Shown here piece by piece: positions 52,427 to 63,585 of a DNA stretch of 64,000 nt (its first letter is position 1; every line of letters begins with the position of its first letter). The DNA comes from Nostoc carneum NIES-2107 (GTDB lineage Bacteria > Cyanobacteriota > Cyanobacteriia > Cyanobacteriales > Nostocaceae). The notes beneath the pieces are model-generated. The model saw nothing but the letters and a program-made list of their open reading frames with translations. It was not told where the DNA came from and did not search any database. The DNA lies in NCBI GenBank assembly GCA_002368155.1, contig AP018180.1:2637947-2701946 (forward strand), read 5' to 3'. Both the position numbers and the translations under genes were made by a program.

Positions 52427-54271
52427 GTGTCAGACTCTCTACCTTTACGCGATCGCTACCTGGCTTTAATTGATGAAATTGTGGACACTACCCTTAAGGG
52501 CAAGATTAGCTCTGTGGAGCAGGTGTATCAAATGCTGCTTAAAGGGGTGAATCCTGGTACGGGGGAAGTGTTTGAATTAGTGTTGAGCGATCGCTTGGGT
52601 GCGATTCAAAGCCAGGTAGACGGGGAAAAGGATGAACTGAAAAAAGCTAAGGCTACTCGTTCTTTAAGAGCCATGAAAACCATTCACAGTCAATGGCTGA
52701 GATGGCAAGAACACAACAAAGCTACAGAAGCGATCGTCTCTGCGGTCAGAGAAATTACTACAGCTGAGGCTGAGGAACGTCTAGCAACATTTCTGAGGTT
52801 TACTGACCCTAATCAAAAATATCCCCTGAATTCCCAACAGCTACAGCAATTGTCAAAATCTTTACAGCAATTTGCTCAAGCAGATTCAGATTTACAGCAA
52901 ATATCCCAAGGCATGAACCGGGGTTTAGCTGCTTGGCAAAGATTGCAAGAACACTTAGTTAGCTGGATGTACGAGCAAAATCAAGCACTAGGGTTTGGTG
53001 GTGTAGCCGGAGAAAGCGGCCCTTGGGCAACTTGGGCAAAGCAGGTTACTAGCCCATTACCCCAAGCATTACTGCGTACCTTAGCATTGGAACAATCTGC
53101 CATTGAATTTGCCGCACAACAGCGCAGTATTACCCTGGGTGATTGGGTAGAAATGGCATTTATTCTGCAATATTTGCAACGGGGTTTAGTTAACTGGTTT
53201 GACCAACAACCTTACAATATCCAAGCTGGGTCAAAGTTATCAATTTCCACCTACTTGACGTTTGCGGTGCTGTGGAGTCAGTTAGCCAGTGGTTTCCAAA
53301 ATGTAGCCACTGTCTACAGCAATGCTGCATCCCAAATGATGCTACAAATTCTGCGTAACTTTGCGGTGCGTCCTTATTTTCCCCTTTACGGCGGAATTTT
53401 CGCTTCATTTTCCGGTAATTATTTACGGGATGCTTTAGATTATCTCGATGAACCCCTGCGCCAAGTAGAAAAAACCCAAGAAAAGGCGCGGATTTTGACA
53501 CTTTTAGGTTATTCACAACGAGCTTTAGGACAATACGGACGCGCAATTGACTTCCATCAACAAGCATTAGAAATAGCCAGAAATGCAGGCGATCGCCCCT
53601 GTGAAATTGCCAATCTCAATCACCTCAGCCGTACCTATGTCCAAGAACAAGATTATGTAGAAGCGATTAACAACAGCCAACGCGCATTAATTCTCAGCCG
53701 CCAAGCAGGCGATCGCACAGGGGAAGCCAACGCCCTAATTAACTTAGGCTACAGCGAAGTTATGCACGCCCAAGAATTAGAGCAAGTAGAGCCAGAAACC
53801 TACGAAATGGCAATTAACTATTTACAACAAGGCTTAAAGTTATCAGAACAATTAGGTGATATTCAAAGTAAAGCTTTGTGTTTCAGTAGCTTAGGAATTG
53901 CCTATCTCGTGATTGGGCAACAACAGGATGCGATTAAATATTTAGAAGAAGGCTTTAAAACAGCGCAGATATCTGGTGATTTATATTTGCAAGGACGCAA
54001 TTTAGCTTATTTAGCTGAAGCCTATTATCAACTGCAAAATTACGAAAAAGCAATTTACACTGGCGGTTTAGGAATGTATCTGCTAGAGCAAATTGCCTCC
54101 CGTGAATGGCGACAACCAGCCGGATTACTGACAATTTTACAAGGACAAATAGGAATAGAAGCTTTCCAAAATTTCTTACAACAACACCGTCCCAAAATTA
54201 TCGCCATTATCGGTGTAGATGGCTACGATCATATTCCCCATTTGTTAACAGTTTATCAGGGCGATAGGTAA
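52427..54271 (+). CDS. Tetratricopeptide repeat protein
   Basis: A 614-residue soluble protein from a GTG start (VSDSLPLRDRYLALIDEIVD); an in-frame TTG at 52403 is the alternative. The N-terminal ~330 residues are helical and of a cyanobacteria-typical unassigned type. About five to six TPR units follow (for example ALGQYGRAIDFHQQALEIARNAGDRPCEIANLNHLSRTY, EALINLGYSEVMHAQ). It is presumably a protein-protein adaptor. The stop codon coincides with the left end of a MITE, so the original C-terminus may be altered. Confidence 0.85.
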   Translation: MSDSLPLRDRYLALIDEIVDTTLKGKISSVEQVYQMLLKGVNPGTGEVFELVLSDRLGAIQSQVDGEKDELKKAKATRSLRAMKTIHSQWLRWQEHNKATEAIVSAVREITTAEAEERLATFLRFTDPNQKYPLNSQQLQQLSKSLQQFAQADSDLQQISQGMNRGLAAWQRLQEHLVSWMYEQNQALGFGGVAGESGPWATWAKQVTSPLPQALLRTLALEQSAIEFAAQQRSITLGDWVEMAFILQYLQRGLVNWFDQQPYNIQAGSKLSISTYLTFAVLWSQLASGFQNVATVYSNAASQMMLQILRNFAVRPYFPLYGGIFASFSGNYLRDALDYLDEPLRQVEKTQEKARILTLLGYSQRALGQYGRAIDFHQQALEIARNAGDRPCEIANLNHLSRTYVQEQDYVEAINNSQRALILSRQAGDRTGEANALINLGYSEVMHAQELEQVEPETYEMAINYLQQGLKLSEQLGDIQSKALCFSSLGIAYLVIGQQQDAIKYLEEGFKTAQISGDLYLQGRNLAYLAEAYYQLQNYEKAIYTGGLGMYLLEQIASREWRQPAGLLTILQGQIGIEAFQNFLQQHRPKIIAIIGVDGYDHIPHLLTVYQGDR

Positions 54272-54402
54272 TACCAATTTGAAAAAGAAAGCGACAGATT
54301 GTAGGGGCACGGCACCAATAAGATATTTGATATGCCAAAAGATTGCGGATGCCGTGCCCTTACAAAGAATTTATCTGTCGCAAATATTATTTGAATTGGT
54401 AT
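54271..54402 (+). repeat. MITE-like palindromic element, copy 3 (most complete)
   Basis: Terminal inverted repeats ATACCAATTTGAAAAAG and ATTATTTGAATTGGTAT. Internal inverted pair GTAGGGGCACGGCACC / GGATGCCGTGCCCTTAC. Related copies are at 5132 and 25993. It has no coding capacity and is about 130 bp. Confidence 0.85.
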
Positions 54403-54418
54403 AAGAATGTTGAGGGCA

Positions 54419-54456
54419 ATAAAAAAACCACACCTGACCCAGTGGGTAGGTGTGGG
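54419..54456 (-). terminator. Strong Rho-independent terminator of rpaA
   Basis: On the minus strand CCACACCT + ACCCA pair with TGGGT + AGGTGTGG (13 bp around a short internal bulge), followed by TTTTTTT. It lies 5-40 nt after the rpaA stop. Confidence 0.95.
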
Positions 54457-54460
54457 TAGG

Positions 54461-55204
54461 TTATTCAACCACTGATGTTGAAGCTCCTTCAGCGGATGAA
54501 GGTACGCTAGGTAATTCCAGACAATATCCTGCTCCGTATACTGTCTTGATATAGCGGGGATGACGAGGATCTGGTTCGAGTTTGGTTCTTAAGTGGCGAA
54601 TATGAACTCGAATGGTCTCAATGTCATCGTCTGGATCGTAGCCCCAAACTTCCCGCAGGATTTCGCTAGGAGAAACTGTCTGTCCGTGGCGCTGGAGCAA
54701 GCAATGAAGTAACTCAAATTCCAAGTGAGTCAGTTTGACTGTCTCATGAAACCATATGGCCTCAAATCTTTCGGGAACGAGGGTAAGCGGGCCATAATTC
54801 AGAATTTCACTGTGCTTTGCTGCTTGAGGAATACGATCAGTGCGCCGCAAAAGCGCTCGCACTCGTGCCAGCATTTCTTCCACTTCAAAGGGCTTGGTAA
54901 GGTAGTCGTCAGCTCCAGCATTGAAGCCTTCTACCTTATCTTGTGTTTGGCTTAAAGCCGTCAACATCAACACGGGAATTTCAGCGGTGCGCTCGTCCCG
55001 ACGCAGCCGTTGGCAAACAGTAAATCCATCTACCCGGGGCAACATCAAATCGAGCATGATCAAGTCTGGTTGTAGCTGGAGAGCTAGCGCTTGACCTTTT
55101 ATCCCGTCTTCCGCTTGACTAACATCGTAGCCAGCCATTTCCAAGTTGACGGCAACGAGTTCTGAAATTGCTGGGTCATCGTCTATGACAAGAATCCTCG
55201 GCAT
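54461..55204 (-). CDS. rpaA: Response regulator RpaA
   Basis: A 247-residue OmpR-family regulator. Very strong match to the cyanobacterial RpaA consensus: [20 protein letters not shown], Asp52 in [50 protein letters not shown] and [10 protein letters not shown]. RpaA is the circadian-output transcription factor phosphorylated by SasA, and also influences phycobilisome association. It is monocistronic with its own terminator. Confidence 0.96.
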   Translation of the reverse strand: MPRILVIDDDPAISELVAVNLEMAGYDVSQAEDGIKGQALALQLQPDLIMLDLMLPRVDGFTVCQRLRRDERTAEIPVLMLTALSQTQDKVEGFNAGADDYLTKPFEVEEMLARVRALLRRTDRIPQAAKHSEILNYGPLTLVPERFEAIWFHETVKLTHLEFELLHCLLQRHGQTVSPSEILREVWGYDPDDDIETIRVHIRHLRTKLEPDPRHPRYIKTVYGAGYCLELPSVPSSAEGASTSVVE

Positions 55205-55359
55205 TCTTAAAAAATTATTACTACTTATTAAGGATAAATAAGAACCTTTGGTAGATACAAAGATTTCTGTATTGATTATAAAAAAGATTTGAAATCTAAC
55301 ATAAATCTTAAGATAAACAAGCTGAAGAAATCCCCCTCAATGTACACGAAATACTCTAT

Positions 55360-56427
55360 ATGATGTGTTACGCTCCCTACAATCCGCCTTGGTTCCTACA
55401 AAATGGTATAGCAATGACTGTATACACCGCTTTGTGGGGAAGTCGTTATTGGGAAAGTACAATTAAAAATCCTGAGCCGCAATATCATAAAACAGTTTTA
55501 GCTGGTGGGCAAGGTGTACCAATTTTTTGTTGGGTAGCGATACCAAAAAATGCTCATAGTACGATTATTGGCACTTATGGTATTACAGGAGAGTTAGGTA
55601 CGCAATGGTTTTTAAGAATTTTAGGATGTAAAGCTTACGCCGAAGGGTATGCTGTGGTGTTATTTGATTGGCGTGCTCATGGTAAGACAGCTGATTTGTC
55701 ACCGACTTTGATGTCCGATGGCTTGTATGAGGGAGAAGATTTTGTCCGTCTCGCTGCAGCTGCTGCAGCAATGGGATGTCCCAAGAAATTTTGGTTTGTG
55801 GGGTTTTCCTTAGGGGGACAATTGGCACTGTGGGGTTTAAAAGCTGCTATGGAGCTAACTAGTAGCGATGAAGATTTAGGAATCACAGCCAGCGATATTG
55901 GCGGTGGTGCGGTTATTTGCCCAAATTTGGATTCTGTGCGATCGCTAGCTTATTTAGTTCAATATCCCTTTGGCAGGTATTTAGAGGCGAATATAGCCCG
56001 AAAATTAGAACAACTGGCATGGCAGATCCATGATGCTCATCCTGGTAGCCTCGATCCAGCAGCGATTAAACGGGCAAAGAGTATCTGGAATTTTGATCGA
56101 GAACTGGTAATTGAAAAATTAGGTTTTTCTTCTGTGGAAGCGTATTATCAAGCCAGCAGTCCTTTGCAATTTCTACCACATCTCTCAAAACCCACATTGA
56201 TACTCTATGCGGCTGATGACCCATTTTTTGACCCAGAAATTATTCCTGATTTAGAAGCGGCTTGTGCTAACAATTCAATGATAAATTTGATGCTCACCCG
56301 CTACGGTGGACATATTGGCTACTTGAATAGTGCTAAAGGTCAGCTTCAAGCCCAAGATTCAGACCCTTGGTGGGCTTGGAATAGGGTTTTACAGTGGATA
56401 GAGCAGCAGAAGAAACAGCAGGATTAA
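55360..56427 (+). CDS. YheT-like alpha/beta hydrolase
   Basis: A 355-residue hydrolase with the triad GFSLGG (nucleophile elbow in FWFVGFSLGGQLALWG), AADDPFFDPE (Asp) and YGGHIGYL (His). The early FCWVAIPKNAHSTIIGTYG and LFDWRAHGKT are typical of the COG0429 group. Activity is esterase-like, substrate unknown. ATG start after AT-rich DNA. Confidence 0.88.
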   Translation: MMCYAPYNPPWFLQNGIAMTVYTALWGSRYWESTIKNPEPQYHKTVLAGGQGVPIFCWVAIPKNAHSTIIGTYGITGELGTQWFLRILGCKAYAEGYAVVLFDWRAHGKTADLSPTLMSDGLYEGEDFVRLAAAAAAMGCPKKFWFVGFSLGGQLALWGLKAAMELTSSDEDLGITASDIGGGAVICPNLDSVRSLAYLVQYPFGRYLEANIARKLEQLAWQIHDAHPGSLDPAAIKRAKSIWNFDRELVIEKLGFSSVEAYYQASSPLQFLPHLSKPTLILYAADDPFFDPEIIPDLEAACANNSMINLMLTRYGGHIGYLNSAKGQLQAQDSDPWWAWNRVLQWIEQQKKQQD

Positions 56428-56612
56428 GAGGTGGGAGGTGGTTAAAGCCAAAGGAAAGAATACAAAACCTTTCCCCATTGACCCTTCTCCTGCGGAGACG
56501 CTAGGCGAAGACCTTTTCCCAACTTCTGCAAGCAGAATATTTTGATTGATAACCCAAGTTGGAAGTTGTGTAAGCTAAAAACACAGCAGATTCCCAGTTA
56601 TCCCACCATCCC

Positions 56613-57386
56613 ATGCAGCAGTCAGATCAAGACAATAACCGCGATTTTCTCCGCCAGATTGTCACCCTAGTTGCAATTATTGGCGCTTTTGTAGTGAACG
56701 TATTATCAAATATTTTTCCGCTAAATGGGCTGAGTATTGGGCAAATTTCCAATACTTTGTTCAAAAATGTCATGATTATCCCTGCTAACTATGCATTTGC
56801 TATTTGGGGATTGATTTACCTTGGTTTATTTGCTTTTGGCATTTACCAATTTCTACCTAGCCAGAAACATGATTCTGATTTACGCAATACAGGATATTTC
56901 TTAGTTATTGCCTCTATTGCTCAAAGTATCTGGGTATACCTATTCCTGTCTAGGCTGTTTGTCTTTTCTGTTGTAGCAATGTTGTTAATCTTGCTACCTC
57001 TAATTGTGATATATCTGCGATTAGATATTGGTAACCAACTTGCACCTAGACAAAAAAAGTGGTTTATCTACCGACCTATTAGCATTTATCTCAGTTGGAT
57101 TAGTGTAGCAACTATTGTTAATGTTGCCTGTGCTTTATATTTTCAAGGTTGGAATGGTTGGGGTGTTTCTGGGGAAATTTGGACTGCGATTTTGTTGTTC
57201 ATAGCAACTACAATTGCTGTAGTTATCGTCATCCAACGCCAAGACATTGCTTATACTGGAGTCACGGTATGGGCAATCTTAGCGATCGCCATCAAGCACT
57301 GGAATAATCCTCTACTTAGAAATGTGGCTTTAGCTTTAGTAATTGCCCTTGTCTTGATTGCTATATTTAAAATCAGCCGTAATTAA
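56613..57386 (+). CDS. TspO/MBR-related membrane protein
   Basis: A 257-residue membrane protein with about seven hydrophobic segments. The conserved TspO/MBR-like NYAFAIWGLIYLGLFAFGIYQ and ISIYLSWISVATIVNVA are present. Unlike TspO it is long and shows no obvious porphyrin site, so tetrapyrrole transport is only a guess. Confidence 0.8.
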   Translation: MQQSDQDNNRDFLRQIVTLVAIIGAFVVNVLSNIFPLNGLSIGQISNTLFKNVMIIPANYAFAIWGLIYLGLFAFGIYQFLPSQKHDSDLRNTGYFLVIASIAQSIWVYLFLSRLFVFSVVAMLLILLPLIVIYLRLDIGNQLAPRQKKWFIYRPISIYLSWISVATIVNVACALYFQGWNGWGVSGEIWTAILLFIATTIAVVIVIQRQDIAYTGVTVWAILAIAIKHWNNPLLRNVALALVIALVLIAIFKISRN

Positions 57387-57421
57387 AGACAGTTCCATAA
57401 ATTGGGCATTATTTTAATAGT

Positions 57422-57508
57422 AGGACTTAGCAAAAGTCACGGAATTATGTCATTACTTCCCTACACTAAGTTCCGGTCGCAATGACAAATTTTGCTTGCG
57501 TAAGTCCT
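57422..57508. repeat. MITE-like element, 'aggacttacgcaa' family, copy 2
   Basis: AGGACTTAGCAAAAGTCACG at the left and TTTTGCTTGCGTAAGTCCT at the right, near-perfect terminal inverts. It shares the internal gtcattac / cgcaatgaca with 44475-44602. Confidence 0.85.
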
Positions 57509-57787
57509 GAATAGTTTTTTAGGATGAGCATCTTGCTAGCGATTTGTATTTATCAGGCAGGTAAGATGCATAACACCATAATTATCCCTAAATTCAGCAA
57601 TGCGAATTTTAATTAAACAGGTTTAGATACTGAACTGTAATATTGAAGCAAATTTTTCTGCAACTAAATCCTTGCCTGGCGAAACTTATTACGGCTTTTG
57701 TCTTAGCTTAATCTTTTAGTCGCTCATCCTTATTGTTTTCTTAACCAGTCAGTGAATATATTGTTCAGACTAGTTGAGTTGGGTATA

Positions 57788-57828
57788 TTTTAACTATTTG
57801 TTTTATCTAACTTATATTTCTCTTAATC
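57788..57828 (+). promoter_or_regulatory. Candidate Pho box array upstream of the exophosphatase
   Basis: Four 8-mers at 11-bp period: TTTTAACT, TGTTTTAT, ACTTATAT and TCTTAATC, compared with the cyanobacterial Pho box (CTTAACCT-like, 3-nt spacers). It is 376 bp upstream of the start, so a long leader or distal promoter is required. Confidence 0.4.
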
Positions 57829-58203
57829 TTGCACAGACAATATGATTAGCGATAGGGCAGTCATCAAGATTCATGATAGTCAATGCTTTTGTGATAGATG
57901 CATTGCCTATATCAGCACAAATTTTTGCACGTAATTAGTTTAGTGATATCTCAATTATGGTGACTTTGATAGTTAAGGTTTTAGAGTTAAGCGCTACGTT
58001 CAATAAATGACATCTTTGAAATCAAAAACTATTAGCTTTGGCTCTAAAAAATATTCAATTCAGCAGCTTGAATATGAATAAGGTTAGCCAGTTTGTTTGT
58101 GCGGAATTAAACGATTTTACCGATAGGAGAAAGGGTGCATCAACCTTTTCTAGATATTACTTATTTAATCGGTAAATTTTGCAATCATAAATTGAGGTTC
58201 TTC

Positions 58204-61200
58204 ATGGCTGATACACAATTCGATACAACTCAACCTGCTCAAGTGAAGGGTTTGGGTGGTTATACTGTTAACCCCATCTTTACTGTTGGTGAAACCATAG
58301 ATGGTTATGCTCCTCCGGGAATTCTTGATGGTGCAGGTGCTTATAAACTTAATGACAGCACCGTTAGAGTACTGGTTAACCACGAAGTAGCTAACAATGT
58401 GGGCTATGCTTATACCCTCAAAAGTGGCGCTTCTCTACCTGGTGCGCGCATTAGCTATTTTGATATTGATAAGCGCACTCTGCAAATAGTGGATTCTGGT
58501 TTAGCTTTTGACACAATTTACAACCGCGCCGGGAAAGTTGTAGAGAAAGCTGCTGAGTTAGAATTTGCAGGTCTGAACCGCTTTTGTTCCGCACAATTGG
58601 TAGAAGCTAATCAGTTTGGCGCTGGTTTGGGATTTAGCGATCGCATTTATTTTACTGGCGAAGAAACCGATGGTGGTACCCAGTTTGCCCTAGATACTGC
58701 TACTAATAAACTCTGGGCTGTACCTTGGATGGGTCGGGCGGCTTGGGAAAATGTCACCGAGCTGAACACAGGCCGCACTGATAAAGTGGCTTTATTAGTT
58801 GGTGACGATCGCGGCCCGGCTCCCTTAATTCTGTATGTTGGCGATAAAAATGCTAAGGGTGACGGTAGTTTTCTGGATCGCAATGGACTGGCTCAAGGTA
58901 AGCTTTACGTTTGGGTAGCTGACGATCCCACCGATGCTTCTGACCCCATTGAAGCAGATCCAAGAGACTTTCAAGGTAGTGGAAAAAGTCGCGCTGGTAA
59001 GTTTGTGGAGATTGACTACTACCGTCCTGACTTAGCAAATACCGCCAAAGATGGTGCAGATGCAGATACCAGCATCCAGAATGAACTGGGTTATGATGCT
59101 CAAGGTTTTGCTACCCAAGCACAACAAGATGCACTGGCTAAGGAAGTCAAAGCCTTCTTATTCTCTCGTCCGGAAGATGTCGCCACCAACCCGGCTGATG
59201 GTACTCAAGCTGTATTGGCTTCTACTGGTCGTACTGGTTTATTTAATGATGCTGATACCTGGGGTACAACCTACAAAGTTGATGTTGATTTCGGTAGCAA
59301 CCAAATCACAGCTAAAATCGACATCCTCTATGACGGAAATGATGTAGGTAACAAAGATTTCGGTTTGCGTAGCCCCGACAACCTAGATTGGGCTGATAAT
59401 GGCAAAATTTATATTCAAGAAGACCGCGCCATTGGTGCAGACTTATTTGGTGCAACTTCAAAACAAGAAGCCTCCATCTGGCGTATTGACCCTGCAGCTA
59501 CTAACCCAGCCGCAACTGCAACCCGTGTCGCACAAATTGATCGTACTGCTGTACCCTCCGGTCAAACCGACTCTAGCCCCACAGATCTGGGTAACTGGGA
59601 ATCTTCTGGTATCCTTGATGTTTCTGCACTGTTTGACTACGATCCTGGCGAACTACTACTTTTTGATGTGCAAGCGCACAGCCTTCGGGATGGTGCAATT
59701 ATTAATGTTCCTGGTGTCGATACCAATAAAAATGGCAAGATTGAGCGTGAAGATAACCTGGTAGAAGGCGGTCAACTAGCTTTCCTGATTGCTCCTAATG
59801 CTGTTCCTAAAGTTGAGTTAGTTGGATTTGCTTCTCTTCCTGCTGATACCTTCGCGGAAGGCCCGGCTTCTGGTAAGGGAATTTCTGCCAATGGGAGAAC
59901 TGGGCCTTTCCCTGGACAACCAGTACAAGGTTTGAGTGGCGTACAATTCGCTAACAATAACTCTTTCTACTTCCTCTCAGACAATGGTTACGGCGCTAAA
60001 GATAACAGTGCAGATTTTCTGCTACGTATCCAACGTTTAGACCCGAATTTTAAGGGAGCGGAAAATGGCGATGGTAGCGTCAAGGTTTTAGACTTCATCC
60101 AACTTTCTGACCCAGATAAAAAAGTTCCTTTCAAAATTACTAATGAAGGAACTACAGAAAGATTGTTAACTGGTGCAGACTTTGATGTCGAGTCATTGAT
60201 TGTTGATCAAGATGGTAGCTTCTGGATTGGTGATGAGTTTGGCCCCTACCTGCTACATTTTGATCGCACTGGTAAGTTATTAGAAGCTCCCATTGCGACA
60301 CCCGACGAATTCAAAACTTTAGATGGTAAAGCACCGAAAGTTCTAGGCCATAGAGGTGCAAGCGGTTTCCGTCCAGAGCATACCCTGGAGTCATATAAAC
60401 TAGCTATTGAGCAAGGTGCAGACTTTATTGAGCCTGACTTAGTAGTAACTAAAGATGGTGTGCTAATTGCTCGTCATGAGCCAGCTTTAGCAATTTTGAA
60501 CGCTGACGGCACAATCAACACTAGCAATACCACTACCAATGTAGCTGCGATCGCTAAATTTGCTGATCGCAAGAAAACAGTCACCCTAGATGGAACCAAA
60601 ATTACAGGTTGGTTTGCGGAAGATTTCACTTTAGCTGAAATCAAAGAATTAAAAGCAATAGAGCGTCTATCTTTCCGCGATCAATCCTACAACGGTCAAT
60701 TTGAGATTCCTACCCTCAAAGAAATAATTGACCTCGTCAAGGATGTAGAAGCTAAGACAGGTAAAAAAATTGGCATCTATCCAGAAACCAAACATCCAAC
60801 TTACACTGCCCAAGAAGCTACCTATGTAGGCACTGACACCAAAATTAACCGGAATTTGGGTCAGATACTCATCGATACTTTGAAGGCAAATAACTTTACC
60901 GATCCTAACCGCATTTTCATCCAGTCTTTTGAAGTTGGCAACCTCAAAGAACTGCATGATGTCATCATGCCTAAAGCTGGGGTAGATATCCCACTTGTAC
61001 AGCTACTTGATGCTAGTGATATTGATATCAACGGTAAGCTGATTGAAAGTCAGCCTTACGACTTGAAAGTTAGTGGAGACAAACGCACCTATGGCGATTT
61101 GCGAACCCCCGAAGGCTTGGCGGAAATAGCTAAATATGCTGATGGGATTGGCCCCTGGAAGCGCATGATTGTTAGCGTCAAAGGTACTGATGCTAATGGT

Positions 61201-62904
61201 GATGGTAAGGCTGATGATGTCAACAAAGATGGAGTAGTCAATGATGCTGACAAAACCACTTTACCACCTACAACCTTAGTACAAGACGCTCATAAAGCAG
61301 GGTTACAAGTTCACCCTTATACCTTCCGCAATGAAAGTCAGTATCTAGCAGCAGATTACAAAGGTAATCCTGAACTAGAGTTTCAACAGTTCATTCAACT
61401 AGGTGTTGATGCTTTCTTTACAGACTTCCCAATTACAGGGGATAAAGTCAGAGATCTATTGAACGATCCTCAGAATAATTTAGTACGCTCTCCCCAAAAT
61501 CCTGATGTTCTCTCAGGAAAAGCTTTTGCTAACTTAGGCGGCTCTAAAGGCTTTGAAGGCGGTACAATCAACGCCAGCCAAACCAAGCTCTATATGCTGT
61601 TAGAGGGAACAGTTCAGGGCGATCCGACTGGTGCTTTGCGGATTAACGAATTTGACATTGCTAGCCGCAAGTACACAGGTAAAGAACTTTACTACAAACT
61701 GAATAATCCAGCAAATGCGATCGGGGATTTCACAGTTATTAATGACAATGAATACCTGGTCATTGAGCGGGATAATAACCAGGGAGCAGCAGCTAAATTC
61801 AAGCGGATCTATAAAGTAGACTTGTCTAAAACTGATGCTCAAGGCTATGTCGAAAAAGTAGAAGTTGCAGACCTGTTAAATATCCAAGACCCCAACGACC
61901 TGAATGGAGATGGTAAAAAAACCTTTGACTTCCCATTCCAAACTATTGAAGATGTCTTAGTGATTGACAAAAATACCATTTTGGTAGCTAACGACAACAA
62001 CTATCCCTTCTCTACAGGTCGTCCTGGGAACGATCCCAAAAATCCCATCATTGACAACAACGAAATTCTGCTGCTGAAATTGGATAAGCCGCTTAATTTG
62101 GCTCCTGGTGTTGGTCAGCCTAAAGCTGAAGAAATTAAGTTTGGTTCTAGCAACAGCGATGAGATTACCACCCAACCGAATCAAACCTTATTCACAGGTG
62201 ATGGCGCGGATATTGTCACTGCCAACAAAGATAATAAAATCTTTACTGGAAATGGTGATGACATTGTCTTTACTGGTAGCGACGCTTCTATCTCTACTGG
62301 AGATGGTGACGACCAGGTTTTTGTCGGTGTCACTGGCCCTGCTAGCAATACTAATGCTAATGGCGGTGCAGGTAACGATGAAATTACAGTAGTAGAAGCC
62401 AAGGGTACTAATAACCTGTTTGGTGCTGCTGGTGCTGATACCCTCAAAGTGGTGGAAGGTTCTAGTCAATTGCTGTTTGGTGGTTCTGGTAACGACACCA
62501 TCACCAGTAACGGTAAAAATAACCGCCTCTATGGTGGTTCCGGCGATGACAAACTTTTCTCTAATACCAACGACACCATAGTGGGTGGCGATGGTGATGA
62601 TGTGTTATTTGCTGGTGCTGGTGGTGGTAACCGCTTGACTGGTGGCGCTGGTGCTGATCAATTCTGGATTGCTAATGGTAGTCTCCCTACTAGCAAAAAC
62701 ATCGTTACTGACTTTACCGCAGGAATTGATGTGATTGGATTGGGTGGTATTACACAAGCTAGTAAGTTCAGTGACTTAACCCTATTACAACAAGGTAGTG
62801 ATACTTTGGTAAAAATAGGAAGCACAGAATTAGTTTCTTTACTAGGAACTACAGCAAATACTCTCACAGTAAGTAACTTCGTTTTTTCTGCTAGTGTGGT
62901 TTAA
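58204..62904 (+). CDS. Multidomain extracellular phosphatase: PhoX-like, phytase-like, GDPD, RTX-like
   Basis: A 1566-residue protein from MADTQFDT, a start supported by its similarity to the next gene's MADT start; an upstream in-frame GTG is less likely. Residues ~1-530 are PhoX/DUF839-like ([27 protein letters not shown]). Residues ~535-710 and ~1105-1295 read as esterase-like phytase halves. Between them (~711-1085) is a GDPD domain with [38 protein letters not shown] and IYPETKHP. The end (~1315-1490) has [13 protein letters not shown] calcium-binding nonapeptide repeats, the type-I secretion mark. No signal peptide is seen. It presumably releases phosphate from organic esters outside the cell. 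Confidence 0.9.
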   Translation: MADTQFDTTQPAQVKGLGGYTVNPIFTVGETIDGYAPPGILDGAGAYKLNDSTVRVLVNHEVANNVGYAYTLKSGASLPGARISYFDIDKRTLQIVDSGLAFDTIYNRAGKVVEKAAELEFAGLNRFCSAQLVEANQFGAGLGFSDRIYFTGEETDGGTQFALDTATNKLWAVPWMGRAAWENVTELNTGRTDKVALLVGDDRGPAPLILYVGDKNAKGDGSFLDRNGLAQGKLYVWVADDPTDASDPIEADPRDFQGSGKSRAGKFVEIDYYRPDLANTAKDGADADTSIQNELGYDAQGFATQAQQDALAKEVKAFLFSRPEDVATNPADGTQAVLASTGRTGLFNDADTWGTTYKVDVDFGSNQITAKIDILYDGNDVGNKDFGLRSPDNLDWADNGKIYIQEDRAIGADLFGATSKQEASIWRIDPAATNPAATATRVAQIDRTAVPSGQTDSSPTDLGNWESSGILDVSALFDYDPGELLLFDVQAHSLRDGAIINVPGVDTNKNGKIEREDNLVEGGQLAFLIAPNAVPKVELVGFASLPADTFAEGPASGKGISANGRTGPFPGQPVQGLSGVQFANNNSFYFLSDNGYGAKDNSADFLLRIQRLDPNFKGAENGDGSVKVLDFIQLSDPDKKVPFKITNEGTTERLLTGADFDVESLIVDQDGSFWIGDEFGPYLLHFDRTGKLLEAPIATPDEFKTLDGKAPKVLGHRGASGFRPEHTLESYKLAIEQGADFIEPDLVVTKDGVLIARHEPALAILNADGTINTSNTTTNVAAIAKFADRKKTVTLDGTKITGWFAEDFTLAEIKELKAIERLSFRDQSYNGQFEIPTLKEIIDLVKDVEAKTGKKIGIYPETKHPTYTAQEATYVGTDTKINRNLGQILIDTLKANNFTDPNRIFIQSFEVGNLKELHDVIMPKAGVDIPLVQLLDASDIDINGKLIESQPYDLKVSGDKRTYGDLRTPEGLAEIAKYADGIGPWKRMIVSVKGTDANGDGKADDVNKDGVVNDADKTTLPPTTLVQDAHKAGLQVHPYTFRNESQYLAADYKGNPELEFQQFIQLGVDAFFTDFPITGDKVRDLLNDPQNNLVRSPQNPDVLSGKAFANLGGSKGFEGGTINASQTKLYMLLEGTVQGDPTGALRINEFDIASRKYTGKELYYKLNNPANAIGDFTVINDNEYLVIERDNNQGAAAKFKRIYKVDLSKTDAQGYVEKVEVADLLNIQDPNDLNGDGKKTFDFPFQTIEDVLVIDKNTILVANDNNYPFSTGRPGNDPKNPIIDNNEILLLKLDKPLNLAPGVGQPKAEEIKFGSSNSDEITTQPNQTLFTGDGADIVTANKDNKIFTGNGDDIVFTGSDASISTGDGDDQVFVGVTGPASNTNANGGAGNDEITVVEAKGTNNLFGAAGADTLKVVEGSSQLLFGGSGNDTITSNGKNNRLYGGSGDDKLFSNTNDTIVGGDGDDVLFAGAGGGNRLTGGAGADQFWIANGSLPTSKNIVTDFTAGIDVIGLGGITQASKFSDLTLLQQGSDTLVKIGSTELVSLLGTTANTLTVSNFVFSASVV

Positions 62905-62967
62905 TTTGCATCTGTAAATCTGGCGAAAAAATTAATTAGCAGTTATCTAAGCTGTAATTCTTTTTCA

Positions 62968-62999
62968 GGCGAGGGAATACTACTTCCTCGCCATTTTCT
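62968..62999 (+). terminator. Probable terminator of the exophosphatase
   Basis: GGCGAGGGAA / TTCCTCGCC stem (one bulge) with a 6-nt loop, then ATTTTCTATTTT. Confidence 0.75.
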
Positions 63000-63049
63000 A
63001 TTTTATTCATCTCATCTTTATCTTCAAAAAACTTCAAGAAATTGTTAAC

Positions 63050-63079
63050 GTTAACTTGTTGATAACCTTTCTTAAACTT
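63050..63079 (+). promoter_or_regulatory. Candidate Pho box array upstream of the NPP-type phosphatase
   Basis: Three 8-mers at exact 11-bp period: GTTAACTT, GATAACCT and TTAAACTT, with 3-nt spacers GTT and TTC. Closer to the PhoB consensus than the array at 57788. It is ~507 bp before the start codon. Confidence 0.5.
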
Positions 63080-63585
63080 TGAGCTATTATTTTTGGTATT
63101 TAGTAACCAAAATTACACCATATTATTTGTCCACATTAATTTAGAAGATTCCAGAAAAATCATATTCCAATTTTTCTTCAAGGATGGGCATTTTACCCTG
63201 TCTGTGAATATGTGCTGTACAGATTCTTTAACCAAATTGATTATTTCTGGAAAAGCCTTGAATGTGGATTGAAAGCATTTTGTCGCCAATTACTACTTAA
63301 GTCTGGATATCTAGTCAAAAAGTTGAAATTTGACATCGGGAATTAGGAGTAATTAATAACTTAGTCCTATCAAGGTGTGTTACTAAAATTCTGAACAAAC
63401 AGGGATATAAAGGTCAAAAATCTGCATTTATATCTGGCTATTACCCTAATTTGATGGAAAAATAGACACAAAATATTGCTAGCTGATGTTAGCAATTAAA
63501 TTTACTATGTCACCTCACTAGGACTATAGTTAGCTACCCAATCTCCTGATGAATTGCAGAAATAAATACTTAAGGAGTATGAGGC

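Larger units (their letters stand above)
57387..58203. other. Long upstream region of the giant exoprotein
   Basis: It contains MITE copy 57422-57508 and the Pho-box-like array 57788-57828. The rest is AT-rich. Nearer the gene there is no strong promoter, but ttgaggttcttc precedes the ATG at 58204. No gene was seen. Confidence 0.55.
62905..63585. other. Region between the two exophosphatase genes
   Basis: It contains a terminator (62968-62999) and a Pho-box-like array (63050-63079). About 500 bp of AT-rich DNA follow with no gene, ending with the strong aaggagtatgaggc binding site before the next ATG. Confidence 0.55.
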
